The translations under genes were made by a program, and so were the position numbers. Shown piece after piece: positions 10,401 through 17,709 of a DNA stretch of 35,496 nt. The stretch covers positions 1 to 35,496 of the forward strand of contig WJMI01000180.1 of assembly GCA_014728015.1 (NCBI GenBank), in the 5' to 3' direction. The notes beneath the pieces were generated by a model. It was not told the origin of the DNA and ran no database searches. It saw nothing but the letters and a program-made list of their open reading frames with translations. The stretch's first letter is position 1. Each line of letters begins with the position of its first letter. This DNA comes from Chitinivibrionales bacterium (GTDB taxonomy: Bacteria > Fibrobacterota > Chitinivibrionia > Chitinivibrionales > WJMI01).

Positions 10401-12250
10401 CCGGCTTCGAACGTGATGCCCGCGATGCGTTTCTGGACAAAGGCGTCGTCGCCTTCAAGCTCGCGCGCCTTCTTGTAGCAGGTCAGCGCCTCGGTGGTGG
10501 TGCCGACCGCATACCAGGCATCGGCAAGCATGCGGTGCACTCCGGCATACCCGGTGTCTTCTTTCAAGATGTCCAGGAGCTGGGAGATGGCCGCCTGATA
10601 GTCGCCCTTTTTCATGTGGAACTTACCCAGCGCGAACCGGCAGGGGTTCTTGTCTTTCATGAGCGGCATGGCATGGTTGTACATGTACAGGGCCCGGTCG
10701 TACCGTTCGGTTTCGGTGTAGATAGCGCCCAGAACCATGTACACGCTTGCATCCGGCTCGCCCTTCTTGACAAAGCGCTCGAGATGAAGCACGGCGTTCG
10801 ATGTGTTCCCGAGGGAGTGCTGGAGCAGGCCGATTCTCCTCTGAAGGTCGACCTTTTCGGGGAACAGACGCTCGGCCCGCACCAGTATCTCGGCCGCCTG
10901 CTTGACATTGCCGGCCTTTTCCCATGCTTCGGCCGCCTTGATATGGCCGGCGTAGAATTTCGGGTTCAGGCGAAGAATGTGCTCGTAGTGGCCGGCAGCC
11001 TTTTCATGCATGCCGCCTTCCGAGTAGAGATCCGCCAGCAGGCGGCGTACCGCGGCTTCGTCCGGTATCAGCGCGGCGCTTTTCTCGAGTGTCGCAATCG
11101 CATCCTGCGTCTTACCGGTCATGGCAAGGGCCTTGCCCAGCTCGAAATGCGCATGACCGTTCCCGGGCTCCTGCGCAATAATTCGCTTCGCGAGGTCCCC
11201 GGCCTTCTCGTATTCGCCCTTGCGGTTGTGCTCGCGCGTGAAAAACAGCAGGGCATCCGGCTGGTTCTCGTCCATGTCAATGACCGCCTCGAAGACACGC
11301 CGCGCTTTCTGGAGCCTGCCGAGCGATTCGAATGCCAGTCCGCCTTCCAGAAGCAGCGCGCTGGACTTGATCGCCTTGCTCTCCGCGGCCGATGCGTATT
11401 TCAGGACCTCCTTGTACCGGTCGCTCAGGCGGAAGTTCCGGCAGACATCGATGTACAGTGCCGTATGATTAGGAATTACCGCGAGAATGTCCTTAAGCGT
11501 CATGGCCGCGTTGAAATGGTCGCCGGCGCGATCATAGGCGGCCGCCGCCACGTACTGCGCCAGAAGGTTGCGCGAGTCCTTGTCGACGATGTCCATGGCT
11601 TGCTGTGCGATTGCATCCATGCGCTTCTCGGGAGCGCCAACAACCAGTCCGGCAACAGCGCCAAGATCCTCAAGTCCACGGTGGGGGATCGGGACGGCCG
11701 GAATGTTGAAAAACCTGGTAAGGTTTTCATCCGGCGTGATGCCGAGACTGTTAAATGACCACATGACCGCTTCGTCGATATCCGCAACCATCTTTTCGAT
11801 TGCAATGTCCTGCTCGAACGCGGCTGCTACCTCGCCGGACGATACGATTCCCAGCTCCAGAAGGCTGCTGGCGGTTTTCCTATCGCGTGATACCTCGTAG
11901 TTCTGAAGCAGGATATGCGTGGCGCCCATCTCCCGGGCCACCGGCAGGTAGTCGCGGACAGATCGCAGTGTTTTCACACCCGACTCCCTGACCGCGGCAT
12001 GCATCCGCCGGGCGGGAATAACACGCAGCTGATCGCTGGCCGACATGCGGAAGTGGAAAAGCTGCTCGGACAGGGGCGCGAACCATTCCTGCCTGTCCTC
12101 CGGATTGCCGGAGGCATCCACCGGCAGTGCAACGAGAATGAGAGGCACATCTGTCTGATCGGCAGATATTTTTGCGGCCTCGTCATCCGCGCGGGCGGTT
12201 GCTGTGATGATGACGGCAAAGGTCATGACAACTGAGAGTAGCGAGCGCAT
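7439..12250 (-). CDS. Giant exported tetratricopeptide-repeat protein (~1600 aa)
   Basis: Signal peptide MRSLLSVVMTFAVIITATARADD, then a CsgG/TolB/FlgO-like N-terminal region (VPLILVALPVDA...LPVAREMGATHILLQNYEV), then many consecutive TPR units (e.g. GNGHAHFELGKALAMTGKTQDAIATLEKSAALIPDEAAV). ATG at 12250 has SD GGAGGAACACT; the track start at 12343 would add 31 aa before the signal peptide. Confidence 0.88.
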   Translation of the reverse strand: MRSLLSVVMTFAVIITATARADDEAAKISADQTDVPLILVALPVDASGNPEDRQEWFAPLSEQLFHFRMSASDQLRVIPARRMHAAVRESGVKTLRSVRDYLPVAREMGATHILLQNYEVSRDRKTASSLLELGIVSSGEVAAAFEQDIAIEKMVADIDEAVMWSFNSLGITPDENLTRFFNIPAVPIPHRGLEDLGAVAGLVVGAPEKRMDAIAQQAMDIVDKDSRNLLAQYVAAAAYDRAGDHFNAAMTLKDILAVIPNHTALYIDVCRNFRLSDRYKEVLKYASAAESKAIKSSALLLEGGLAFESLGRLQKARRVFEAVIDMDENQPDALLFFTREHNRKGEYEKAGDLAKRIIAQEPGNGHAHFELGKALAMTGKTQDAIATLEKSAALIPDEAAVRRLLADLYSEGGMHEKAAGHYEHILRLNPKFYAGHIKAAEAWEKAGNVKQAAEILVRAERLFPEKVDLQRRIGLLQHSLGNTSNAVLHLERFVKKGEPDASVYMVLGAIYTETERYDRALYMYNHAMPLMKDKNPCRFALGKFHMKKGDYQAAISQLLDILKEDTGYAGVHRMLADAWYAVGTTTEALTCYKKARELEGDDAFVQKRIAGITFEAGNYPVAAVEYRKLTKLDATDAQAYYRLAIVSLEQNSEREAEVFLATARKLGSPEMNTSFMLGKGYDKVGNARKAIAAYSACLEKKSDHQKALTRMSAAHLKLGQKVAAAECYVKLFELNNAQNKDYLARAGLLHEEANSIKRAHELYKLFVNKGYKNHEINLHLARFEYGHHLYQKVIDLLAGLDGSHLGDVQTVRMLGESYYQSSQHAKALPWLETAAANTPADPKVVEMLAVSYEKQGQLENARHSYGNLLGLIENDRKPDLAFHIGELFEKDRKFEDAIGRYHLNAEAYPNDMRNYDCLVRLYRNDQRLAEAREVLEKAVVRPQAEARFLKTLAEVCAGQNDKVAAVKRYREYVELKPDDSSAWRSMGEIYFSKQLYAKAATSLAKAAALEPKHFEVQFMLARALRQVGKIAEAAAAAEGAHAVQPNDSDVLVLLCDCYRAINDIEKLVATLRKLTTVRPGDFASTEELGNLLLASGKTTDGVAALEKASSMRPNNAALHVTLARAYESLGNADARYAHLKSALDADGQNLDAHFELGRYYVASDREKKAERHFASALELDGNHAPSLYAYSLLLAGSDRGPEALEHMRRAVGQDPYVAEYQVLFARLAWEAGHADAAVKAVEAALDIDAGSVPALALAGRLYREAGKSDEAKAVLTKAIAKDPNCAGCYRTLARICFDECDYAPAIGYFKRAIEIDGYDEKTAVGLACAYKLGCQDTRAAELFGQVLDKNPDQHEAFYHLTNLHIRSGRFDEAREMVKRRKRDQKTVWHHLAAGEIFEIEGDADAARISYTVALRLKPDIPEAHSGLGRVDLAKGDHNNAIVNFGKALARDPYNPYLMLDLARAYEGIGEYASAFEIYREVSSKYPQVAEAYYRFAQLKSHQKQHMRAMEIVKQGLEHNPKNPRLLMGLGHAYRMVNRYQEAVDAYVEAVKRGGEQCLDAYIYIATIYGKHLGNEEEARRYTKKYVRAGGEEETLKKQMAILE

Positions 12251-12585
12251 AGTGTTCCTCCACGAAACAACGAGGGATTTGGCGAGCGTATCGAGCCCCG
12301 GGCTTAACCGATTAAATTGATGCCCATAATCACTCATCATCATGCTATTAAAGTATTGTTTGGAGCCTGGAAGAGCGGAAGGCGGTGTTCCGATATTCTA
12401 TATTGAATTGACGCAAAATCTTGCGGGCGGATGCATAGGAGTATTCCTAGAACAGGGCCCGAATCGGATACCGGCACATGATGTAGTGTTTAACCCAACG
12501 GTTAATACCTCATATGGGCTATTCCTGAACGTGTTCCCTTGATTGACCTGATTTACCCTGCCTCGCCGGAACAGACTGTAGTCGA

Positions 12586-12918
12586 ATGCGAATCCGCTTC
12601 TACGAAGAACTCAACGACTTCCTTTCCAAGGACCGGCGGAAGGTCGAATTCGATGTGCCTTTGTTCGGCAGTCCCGGCATCAAGGATGTTATCGAATCTC
12701 TCGGAGTCCCTCACACCGAAGTTGATCTCATACTGGTGAACGGCGAGATTCGACCCGCGCGCAAGCGGGGTGTCCTCGAGCGCATCCCTGCAAAGACGCG
12801 AGAGTCTTATGATGAATTCCACGAATGCCCGGACTGCGGACGCGTATACTGGAAAGGCTCCCACTTCATGAAAATGCAGGCAGTAATTGACGGCCTGCTT
12901 CCGGATGATCCGGCGTGA
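12586..12918 (+). CDS. Short Ub-Mut7-C/Mut7-C-related protein lacking the nuclease core
   Basis: N-terminus RFYEELNDFLSKDRRKVEFD...GIKDVIESLGVPHTEVDLILVNGE matches Ub-Mut7-C; C-terminus VLERIPAKTRESYDEFHECPDCGRVYWKGSHFMKMQ matches the Mut7-C tail/zinc ribbon. Confidence 0.72.
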   Translation: MRIRFYEELNDFLSKDRRKVEFDVPLFGSPGIKDVIESLGVPHTEVDLILVNGEIRPARKRGVLERIPAKTRESYDEFHECPDCGRVYWKGSHFMKMQAVIDGLLPDDPA

Positions 12919-12945
12919 ACCTTCGTACGAATCATGCTTCTAATG

Positions 12946-12984
12946 GCCGGTCCTCGCTTCTCGTGGAGTGGACCGGCACGGTCC
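12946..12984. repeat. GC-rich overlapping inverted repeats in the convergent intergenic region
   Basis: GCCGGTCC (12946-12953) pairs with GGACCGGC (12970-12977); GGACC (12970-12974) can alternatively pair with GGTCC (12980-12984). No flanking T tract. Confidence 0.5.
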
Positions 12985-12991
12985 CTCGACT

Positions 12992-15784
12992 CTAGCCGAG
13001 CGTTACATCCACCATGTTTAGACTGCGCGTGCACGCGCGAAGCAAATCCGGTTTCCTGACTGTCGCGCTCGGTCTTCGGCGATCCCTCTCCGCGTGAACT
13101 TCCCTGCCGTTGATCGTTACGGAAACAATACGGTAGGCATCCCAGTTGAGGCGCTTGCGGTTGATGTAGCGAACGAACAAGGCGCGGTTATGCAGGCTGC
13201 AGCGCATCCCGGCAATGCCCTTTCTGCCGAACTGTGCGCGTACCAGTTTCGGGTTGAGGCATAGATTCCCCAGCTCGCCGCGAACGCCGAACATTTGTGT
13301 CGCCATGGTAAGCACCGCCCAGGTCGCCGAGCCCGTGAGATACGTATATGCCCCGCGGCCGTTACTATCGAAATAGGACGGTATGCAGGGAAACGTTTTC
13401 GCGCGCTGTGTCTTCATGCACATGTCATAGATGGTGCTGAAAACCTCGTATGCTTCATCCACGAAGTTCTGGCGATACAGGGCATAGCTGAACATGACAT
13501 TCTGCTGGTTCCACACCGAGCCGTGTTCCTTGAACCCGTACACGTAGCCGGTCGCTCTTCCGAAGTCCATCTTGACTTCCTTGAAATCGGTGCACAAGTG
13601 CAGGCCTTTGAGCTCCGGATCCCGGAGGTAGCGTTGGACGGCGTGGTACAGTTTTTTTATCTGCCCGCGCGTTGCCACGCCGAACATGGTGGGCAGCACC
13701 TGGGACGTGAGATCGATGCGGACGCCGTTTGGATGGTTCCCGTGCACGCGCCTGCCGTTGTTGTCGTAGTGTCCGTTGAAAAAAAGCTCGCCGTGTTTCG
13801 TGCGGATCCATTCCCTGGTGCGAATATGATCGTATACGTGGCCGGCCTTGGCCCGCAGGTCGGCGGCGAGATCGCTGCATTTCACGCGTACCATTCTGCA
13901 GCTGATCGTATGACGCACTTTGGTGAAATACTCCTGAAGCCGCTTCTGTTTGGCGCGGGGAGCATTGTAGTTCACCCGCGTGCCGCGGGGCAGGCGGTCA
14001 AGCAGCATGGTTATCTCGGCGAACAGCTCAACGTACCTGGTGCCGCGCTTCTCCAGCTCGTCGATAAGCCCGGCCAGCGTGCGAAGGTTCCACCCGTACC
14101 AGCTGTAAAAGCATGCCGATTCGCCGCGCTCGCGTGCCATGTCGTAGCAGTCGTTCCAGTCGGCGCCTTCGAGAAGGATATTGTTGTGCTCGCCTACATT
14201 GAAAAAGGAGGAAAGCTGCTGTATGAGCGTGTGCTCGAGAATGGTTCCCCGGTAGATGCTGCCGCTGCGCGTTCGTTGGACGGTGCCCTGCTTCTCCGAC
14301 CATTCGAGATCGCGATCCTTGCTGCGCCGGATAAGCGCATCCTTGAAGTATGTAACTTTCTTGTCCAGAATCCGCAAATCGCCTGTCTGGTCGATGTAGA
14401 AATTCAAGACAAAGAACGGCCACGAGCCGTGGTCGCACCATGTTCGCGGGATATTATTTCTGTCCGCCTTGAAATCGCCGGGTTCGGTACCGATAATGGT
14501 GGCGTTGGAACCGTCGATGCGGAACCCGAGGAAATTGTTGACAATGTCGTCTCTGGTTCCGGCCGGGTCGATGAGAAACAGGGCCAGCAGGTCGGACCAC
14601 AGGTCGCGCCAGCCGCGCCCGCCGCGCCCGTAGCCCAGATCGAGAAGATAGGAATTCCCGTAGATCTTTCGGCAGAATGTCTGGAAAGCCATCCAGCGGG
14701 CAAGGTTGTTGAAGTTCGTATCTTCGCTGCGAAACGATACGGCATCGATGGTTGTGTTCCAGTACCGCGCGGTCTTGTCAAGCGATGCGTGCGCTTTTGG
14801 GGCGGTGCCGAAGCGCCGCGCCCATTTCGCAAGATCGCGCCGGTCATCGGTAATGCAGTGCAGGACCACAAAACTCGTCTTGGCGCCCGGTTTCAGCGAA
14901 ACAGGCGAAAACCGGAATGCGCCGACAGCTTCTTCGCCGCCCGTGCGGTTCCCGGGTATGCGCGGCGCGGGCAGATGTTTTGCCACGGCCTCGGGGTTGA
15001 GAAGGTTTCCGCCCTCGCCCACGAACTCGCGCATGTACCCCCAGATGTGTTTCGGCGAAGCGCCGCGCCCGGTGAATCCCAGCACGGCATAGCTGGTGAC
15101 ATTGGGCGTGTGACCGGTTTCGTCGTGATGAATGCGCGGCTTGACAATCACGCCGTTTCTGTGGAAGTCGATTTCGCCGCACATGGTGGTGACATGGCGG
15201 TGGTCGCGGAGGTTGTCTGCGGTGCGGCCGAAAACAGGCAGGGCATAGGTGCCGGCGAAGCGTACACTCCGCGAGGAGGTATTCTCCACTTCGATAGACA
15301 GGACTTCGACCATGTCCGGCGAACAAGGCACGTGGGTTGCGGTGGTGACGCGCAGGCCCAGGGCGCGGTTCTCCCGGATGACCTTACACCATCCCAAACC
15401 CGCCTCGAGAACCGCTTTCTCCGCGCGTTTCCATTTGCCGGCATAGTGCTTCGCGCTTACGCCGGTCGCGGACCACGGCTCCTTGCCCTGCACGGTGACC
15501 CAGAAATTGCGGGAGTTGTTGCACCGGTGGAGATCTTCGGTGACCACCGGAATTGTCAGATAGCTATTGAAATCGCGGCAGATATCGCCCTTGAGATCAG
15601 GGGTGATCGAGCATTTCATTCCCGCCAGGTTCATGAGAGGGAAATAGAGCCCGGTGACATAGTCGGGATCGGGCATGACAAATGAGCCGTCGTTTCTGTC
15701 GGTGAATGCGTACAGCGGTCCCCTGTTTTCCCGCGCGGCAATGCCGCCGAGGGCGTGTCTTCTTGTTGTGTCTGCCATTGGCAT
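12992..15784 (-). CDS. GH94-family-like glycoside phosphorylase
   Basis: GH94 hallmarks: NILLEGADWNDCYDMARERGES (candidate catalytic Asp in DWND), YLTGSATWAVLTMATQMFGVRGELGNLCLNPKL, LDLGYGRGGRGWRDLWSDLLALFLIDP. Start at 15784 with SD GGAGGAACGC; the track start at 15862 gives an unlikely 26-aa extension. Confidence 0.8.
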   Translation of the reverse strand: MPMADTTRRHALGGIAARENRGPLYAFTDRNDGSFVMPDPDYVTGLYFPLMNLAGMKCSITPDLKGDICRDFNSYLTIPVVTEDLHRCNNSRNFWVTVQGKEPWSATGVSAKHYAGKWKRAEKAVLEAGLGWCKVIRENRALGLRVTTATHVPCSPDMVEVLSIEVENTSSRSVRFAGTYALPVFGRTADNLRDHRHVTTMCGEIDFHRNGVIVKPRIHHDETGHTPNVTSYAVLGFTGRGASPKHIWGYMREFVGEGGNLLNPEAVAKHLPAPRIPGNRTGGEEAVGAFRFSPVSLKPGAKTSFVVLHCITDDRRDLAKWARRFGTAPKAHASLDKTARYWNTTIDAVSFRSEDTNFNNLARWMAFQTFCRKIYGNSYLLDLGYGRGGRGWRDLWSDLLALFLIDPAGTRDDIVNNFLGFRIDGSNATIIGTEPGDFKADRNNIPRTWCDHGSWPFFVLNFYIDQTGDLRILDKKVTYFKDALIRRSKDRDLEWSEKQGTVQRTRSGSIYRGTILEHTLIQQLSSFFNVGEHNNILLEGADWNDCYDMARERGESACFYSWYGWNLRTLAGLIDELEKRGTRYVELFAEITMLLDRLPRGTRVNYNAPRAKQKRLQEYFTKVRHTISCRMVRVKCSDLAADLRAKAGHVYDHIRTREWIRTKHGELFFNGHYDNNGRRVHGNHPNGVRIDLTSQVLPTMFGVATRGQIKKLYHAVQRYLRDPELKGLHLCTDFKEVKMDFGRATGYVYGFKEHGSVWNQQNVMFSYALYRQNFVDEAYEVFSTIYDMCMKTQRAKTFPCIPSYFDSNGRGAYTYLTGSATWAVLTMATQMFGVRGELGNLCLNPKLVRAQFGRKGIAGMRCSLHNRALFVRYINRKRLNWDAYRIVSVTINGREVHAERDRRRPSATVRKPDLLRACTRSLNMVDVTLG

Positions 15785-15903
15785 GCGTTCCTCCGTTGAG
15801 TGTGCACAGGGGGGAGTAGACAGAATGGTTATGGTGTTTCGCGCCCCCCGCAAAACGAGCACAAATATAATTCACCTGGACCGGGGGTCCGTGCGAGGGG
15901 GCC

Positions 15904-16497
15904 TTATGGTACGACCACGTGCGATGCGCGTGCGAGTGCTTCGGCGATATCGTACATGTTGGAGACCGCCCCGACCCCGATATTTTCCTTCTGCCCGAAA
16001 TGGTTCAGGCAGGTGCCGCATACCAGAATGCGCACCCCGTGATCTTCGAGCTGCCGAAGGCTTGCGAGAACCGGGGAGTCTTTCAGCGCCAGCGTGATGC
16101 CGCTGTTGTAGAACACAATGCTGGACGGCAGAGGCTGGATTTCATCGAGGACATTGAGAAACGCGCGAATGAGTACATCGCCCAAATCGTCGTCGCCATG
16201 CCCCATCCGGTTGCTTTTTACACACACCGCATGACCGCCGTGAGCTTGCTCATGCGTTTCGTGCGCAGCGTCCTCTGGTCTGGCTCCTGTCATAATCCGA
16301 AAGTCTCCGCTCTTCTCCTGGACATGCGCGGAAATGCCCTGGGTGTCGAGATAGCGGCAGACATTCTGCCTGGCAACGGGATCATCGACCACAATTTCGA
16401 GGCCGGCACCCGGCGCGAGGTTAGCCAGCGCCTTCCTGGCCATTACCACGGGCAGAGGGCATGGTTTGCCGCGGGCATCAACGACTGTCCGTTCCAT
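15904..16497 (-). CDS. yedF: YedF-like sulfurtransferase/selenium-metabolism protein (TusA + DsrE-like)
   Basis: TusA domain VVDARGKPCPLPVVMARKAL followed by a DsrE-like domain with SSIVFYNSGITLAL...ILVCGTCLNHFGQKENIGVGAVSNMYDIAEAL. SD GAAGGAG upstream of ATG at 16497. Confidence 0.82.
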   Translation of the reverse strand: MERTVVDARGKPCPLPVVMARKALANLAPGAGLEIVVDDPVARQNVCRYLDTQGISAHVQEKSGDFRIMTGARPEDAAHETHEQAHGGHAVCVKSNRMGHGDDDLGDVLIRAFLNVLDEIQPLPSSIVFYNSGITLALKDSPVLASLRQLEDHGVRILVCGTCLNHFGQKENIGVGAVSNMYDIAEALARASHVVVP

Positions 16498-16944
16498 ACG
16501 ATGCTCCTTCTTTGGAATCCACGATACGTGGTTTACTACGGGTAAACTCGTGTGTGGTATAGGCACACGTTTTCCGGACAGAAAGAGACGGACGGGAGAG
16601 GGGGACAGCGGGTGCAGGGATGGTGAGTAGCATGGGCATATTGCCTGTCAGAATGCATGCCGCTTTGCCGGACCGGCCCAGCCGTCACGCACCGGGTTTG
16701 TTTTCGGCGAACTCCTCTATTTTCCACTTTGGCAGATGCGCACCATGTGTCGGCTGCGCTGTGCGCTTGAAAAATAGTCCTTGCAGCCAGGAACAGGAAA
16801 GGCTCATCTCCGTACCGGTTTGCCAATCCTCCTGCTGTAACCCATTGGTTGCGCTGAAGTTGCACAAACGGCGCTAAATAATCCTTCCATTCCGCCGATA
16901 AACCTGGTAGAATGTAAGGGTAGTACCCAACCAAGGGGGCGGCA

Positions 16945-17262
16945 ATGGATGCGTCGATGGCATCGCCGGTTTCGGGAATGAGAACGCATATCACGCGGCA
17001 CGATGTGACCGCTCACGATGTGGCCAATGTTAACACCCCCGGCTATGAGCAACGCGACGTCCATCAGGCTGACGTCCGCCCGCAGGGCGTGCGGATTACA
17101 GGTATCTCCCGCACACCGAACACCTCCCCCGACCGCTCCAACACCGACCTTGCCGAAGAGGCAAAGGAGCAGATTGTCAACAAGCATGCAAACGCGGCCA
17201 ACGCCAAGACCATCAAGGTCAAGGACCGCATGATTGACGATTTGCTCGATCTCGTGCGCTAG
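16945..17262 (+). CDS. Mini flagellar rod-like protein (FlgB/FlgC-type N- and C-terminal domains only)
   Basis: N-terminal SGMRTHITRHDVTAHDVANVNTPGYEQRDV resembles Flg_bb_rod; C-terminal DLAEEAKEQIVNKHANAANAKTIKVKDRMIDDLLDLV resembles Flg_bbr_C. Only 105 aa. Confidence 0.78.
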   Translation: MDASMASPVSGMRTHITRHDVTAHDVANVNTPGYEQRDVHQADVRPQGVRITGISRTPNTSPDRSNTDLAEEAKEQIVNKHANAANAKTIKVKDRMIDDLLDLVR

Positions 17263-17396
17263 GCTGTTGCCGTCCTGTTTCATCTGCTTGGCGTGGCGGG
17301 GATTCCTGCTAGTCGAATTCTAGGCCCATCCTAACACAATTCTGGCGATTCACCGGTATATTAGTGCGGTTTTCACCATGCAAGAGGTGCAGGCTC

Positions 17397-17573
17397 ATGA
17401 CAGTAGAAATCATTGTACGAGGCAAGCAGGGCGCCAAGTTTCCTGCCGGGTTCGAAGTGGATGCGCTCAGGGTTCCCGAAACCAAGTCCGCCGACCGGCA
17501 TTTGTCTGGTTTCGCCTGCGACTACTTTGACGAGGACACCTGGTTATGGCGCCGTGACGTGCAGTCCGGCTGA
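17397..17573 (+). CDS. Small hypothetical protein (58 aa)
   Basis: Short ORF MTVEIIVRGKQGAKFPAGFEVDALRVPETKSADRHLSGFACDYFDEDTWLWRRDVQSG with reasonable composition and AGAGG upstream. No family recognised. Confidence 0.35.
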   Translation: MTVEIIVRGKQGAKFPAGFEVDALRVPETKSADRHLSGFACDYFDEDTWLWRRDVQSG

Positions 17574-17709
17574 GAACGCGGGCATTGCGCCGATCGCCCC
17601 CGCCGCGTTCGTATCTCCGGATTGCCCGATTTCGTGGTGTATTCCGCCCGTTGTTTCCGCGCTGTCATATATTCTTCAAGCTGATATTTCACTTCGGTGA
17701 GGTTGTCGT

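Noticed and set aside
8735-11758. Plus-strand ORFs of 355 aa (8735-9802) and 407 aa (10535-11758)
   Set aside because: Antisense to the TPR gene, whose repeats clearly form the real product. No domain recognised in the shadows.
12342-12542. 66-aa plus-strand ORF upstream of the Mut7-C-like gene
   Set aside because: No motif or convincing SD; probably intergenic sequence.
13295-15685. 796-aa plus-strand ORF
   Set aside because: Antisense shadow of the GH94-like gene; GC-rich codon usage leaves the opposite frame open. No recognisable domain, and low-complexity His/Arg/Val composition.
15813-15827. GGAGTAGACAGAATG upstream of the GH94 gene, similar to repeat copy 2 (GGAGTAACAGAATG)
   Set aside because: Only ~14 nt with one inserted base and no inverted right arm; could be chance.
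15878-15890. GGACC-GGG-GGTCC hairpin after yedF-like stop
   Set aside because: Short stem with 3-nt loop and no U tract; too weak to call a terminator.
16536-16994. Minus-strand 152-aa ORF in the yedF/mini-FlgC gap
   Set aside because: No SD, no recognisable motif, and it overlaps the mini-FlgC start; not supported.
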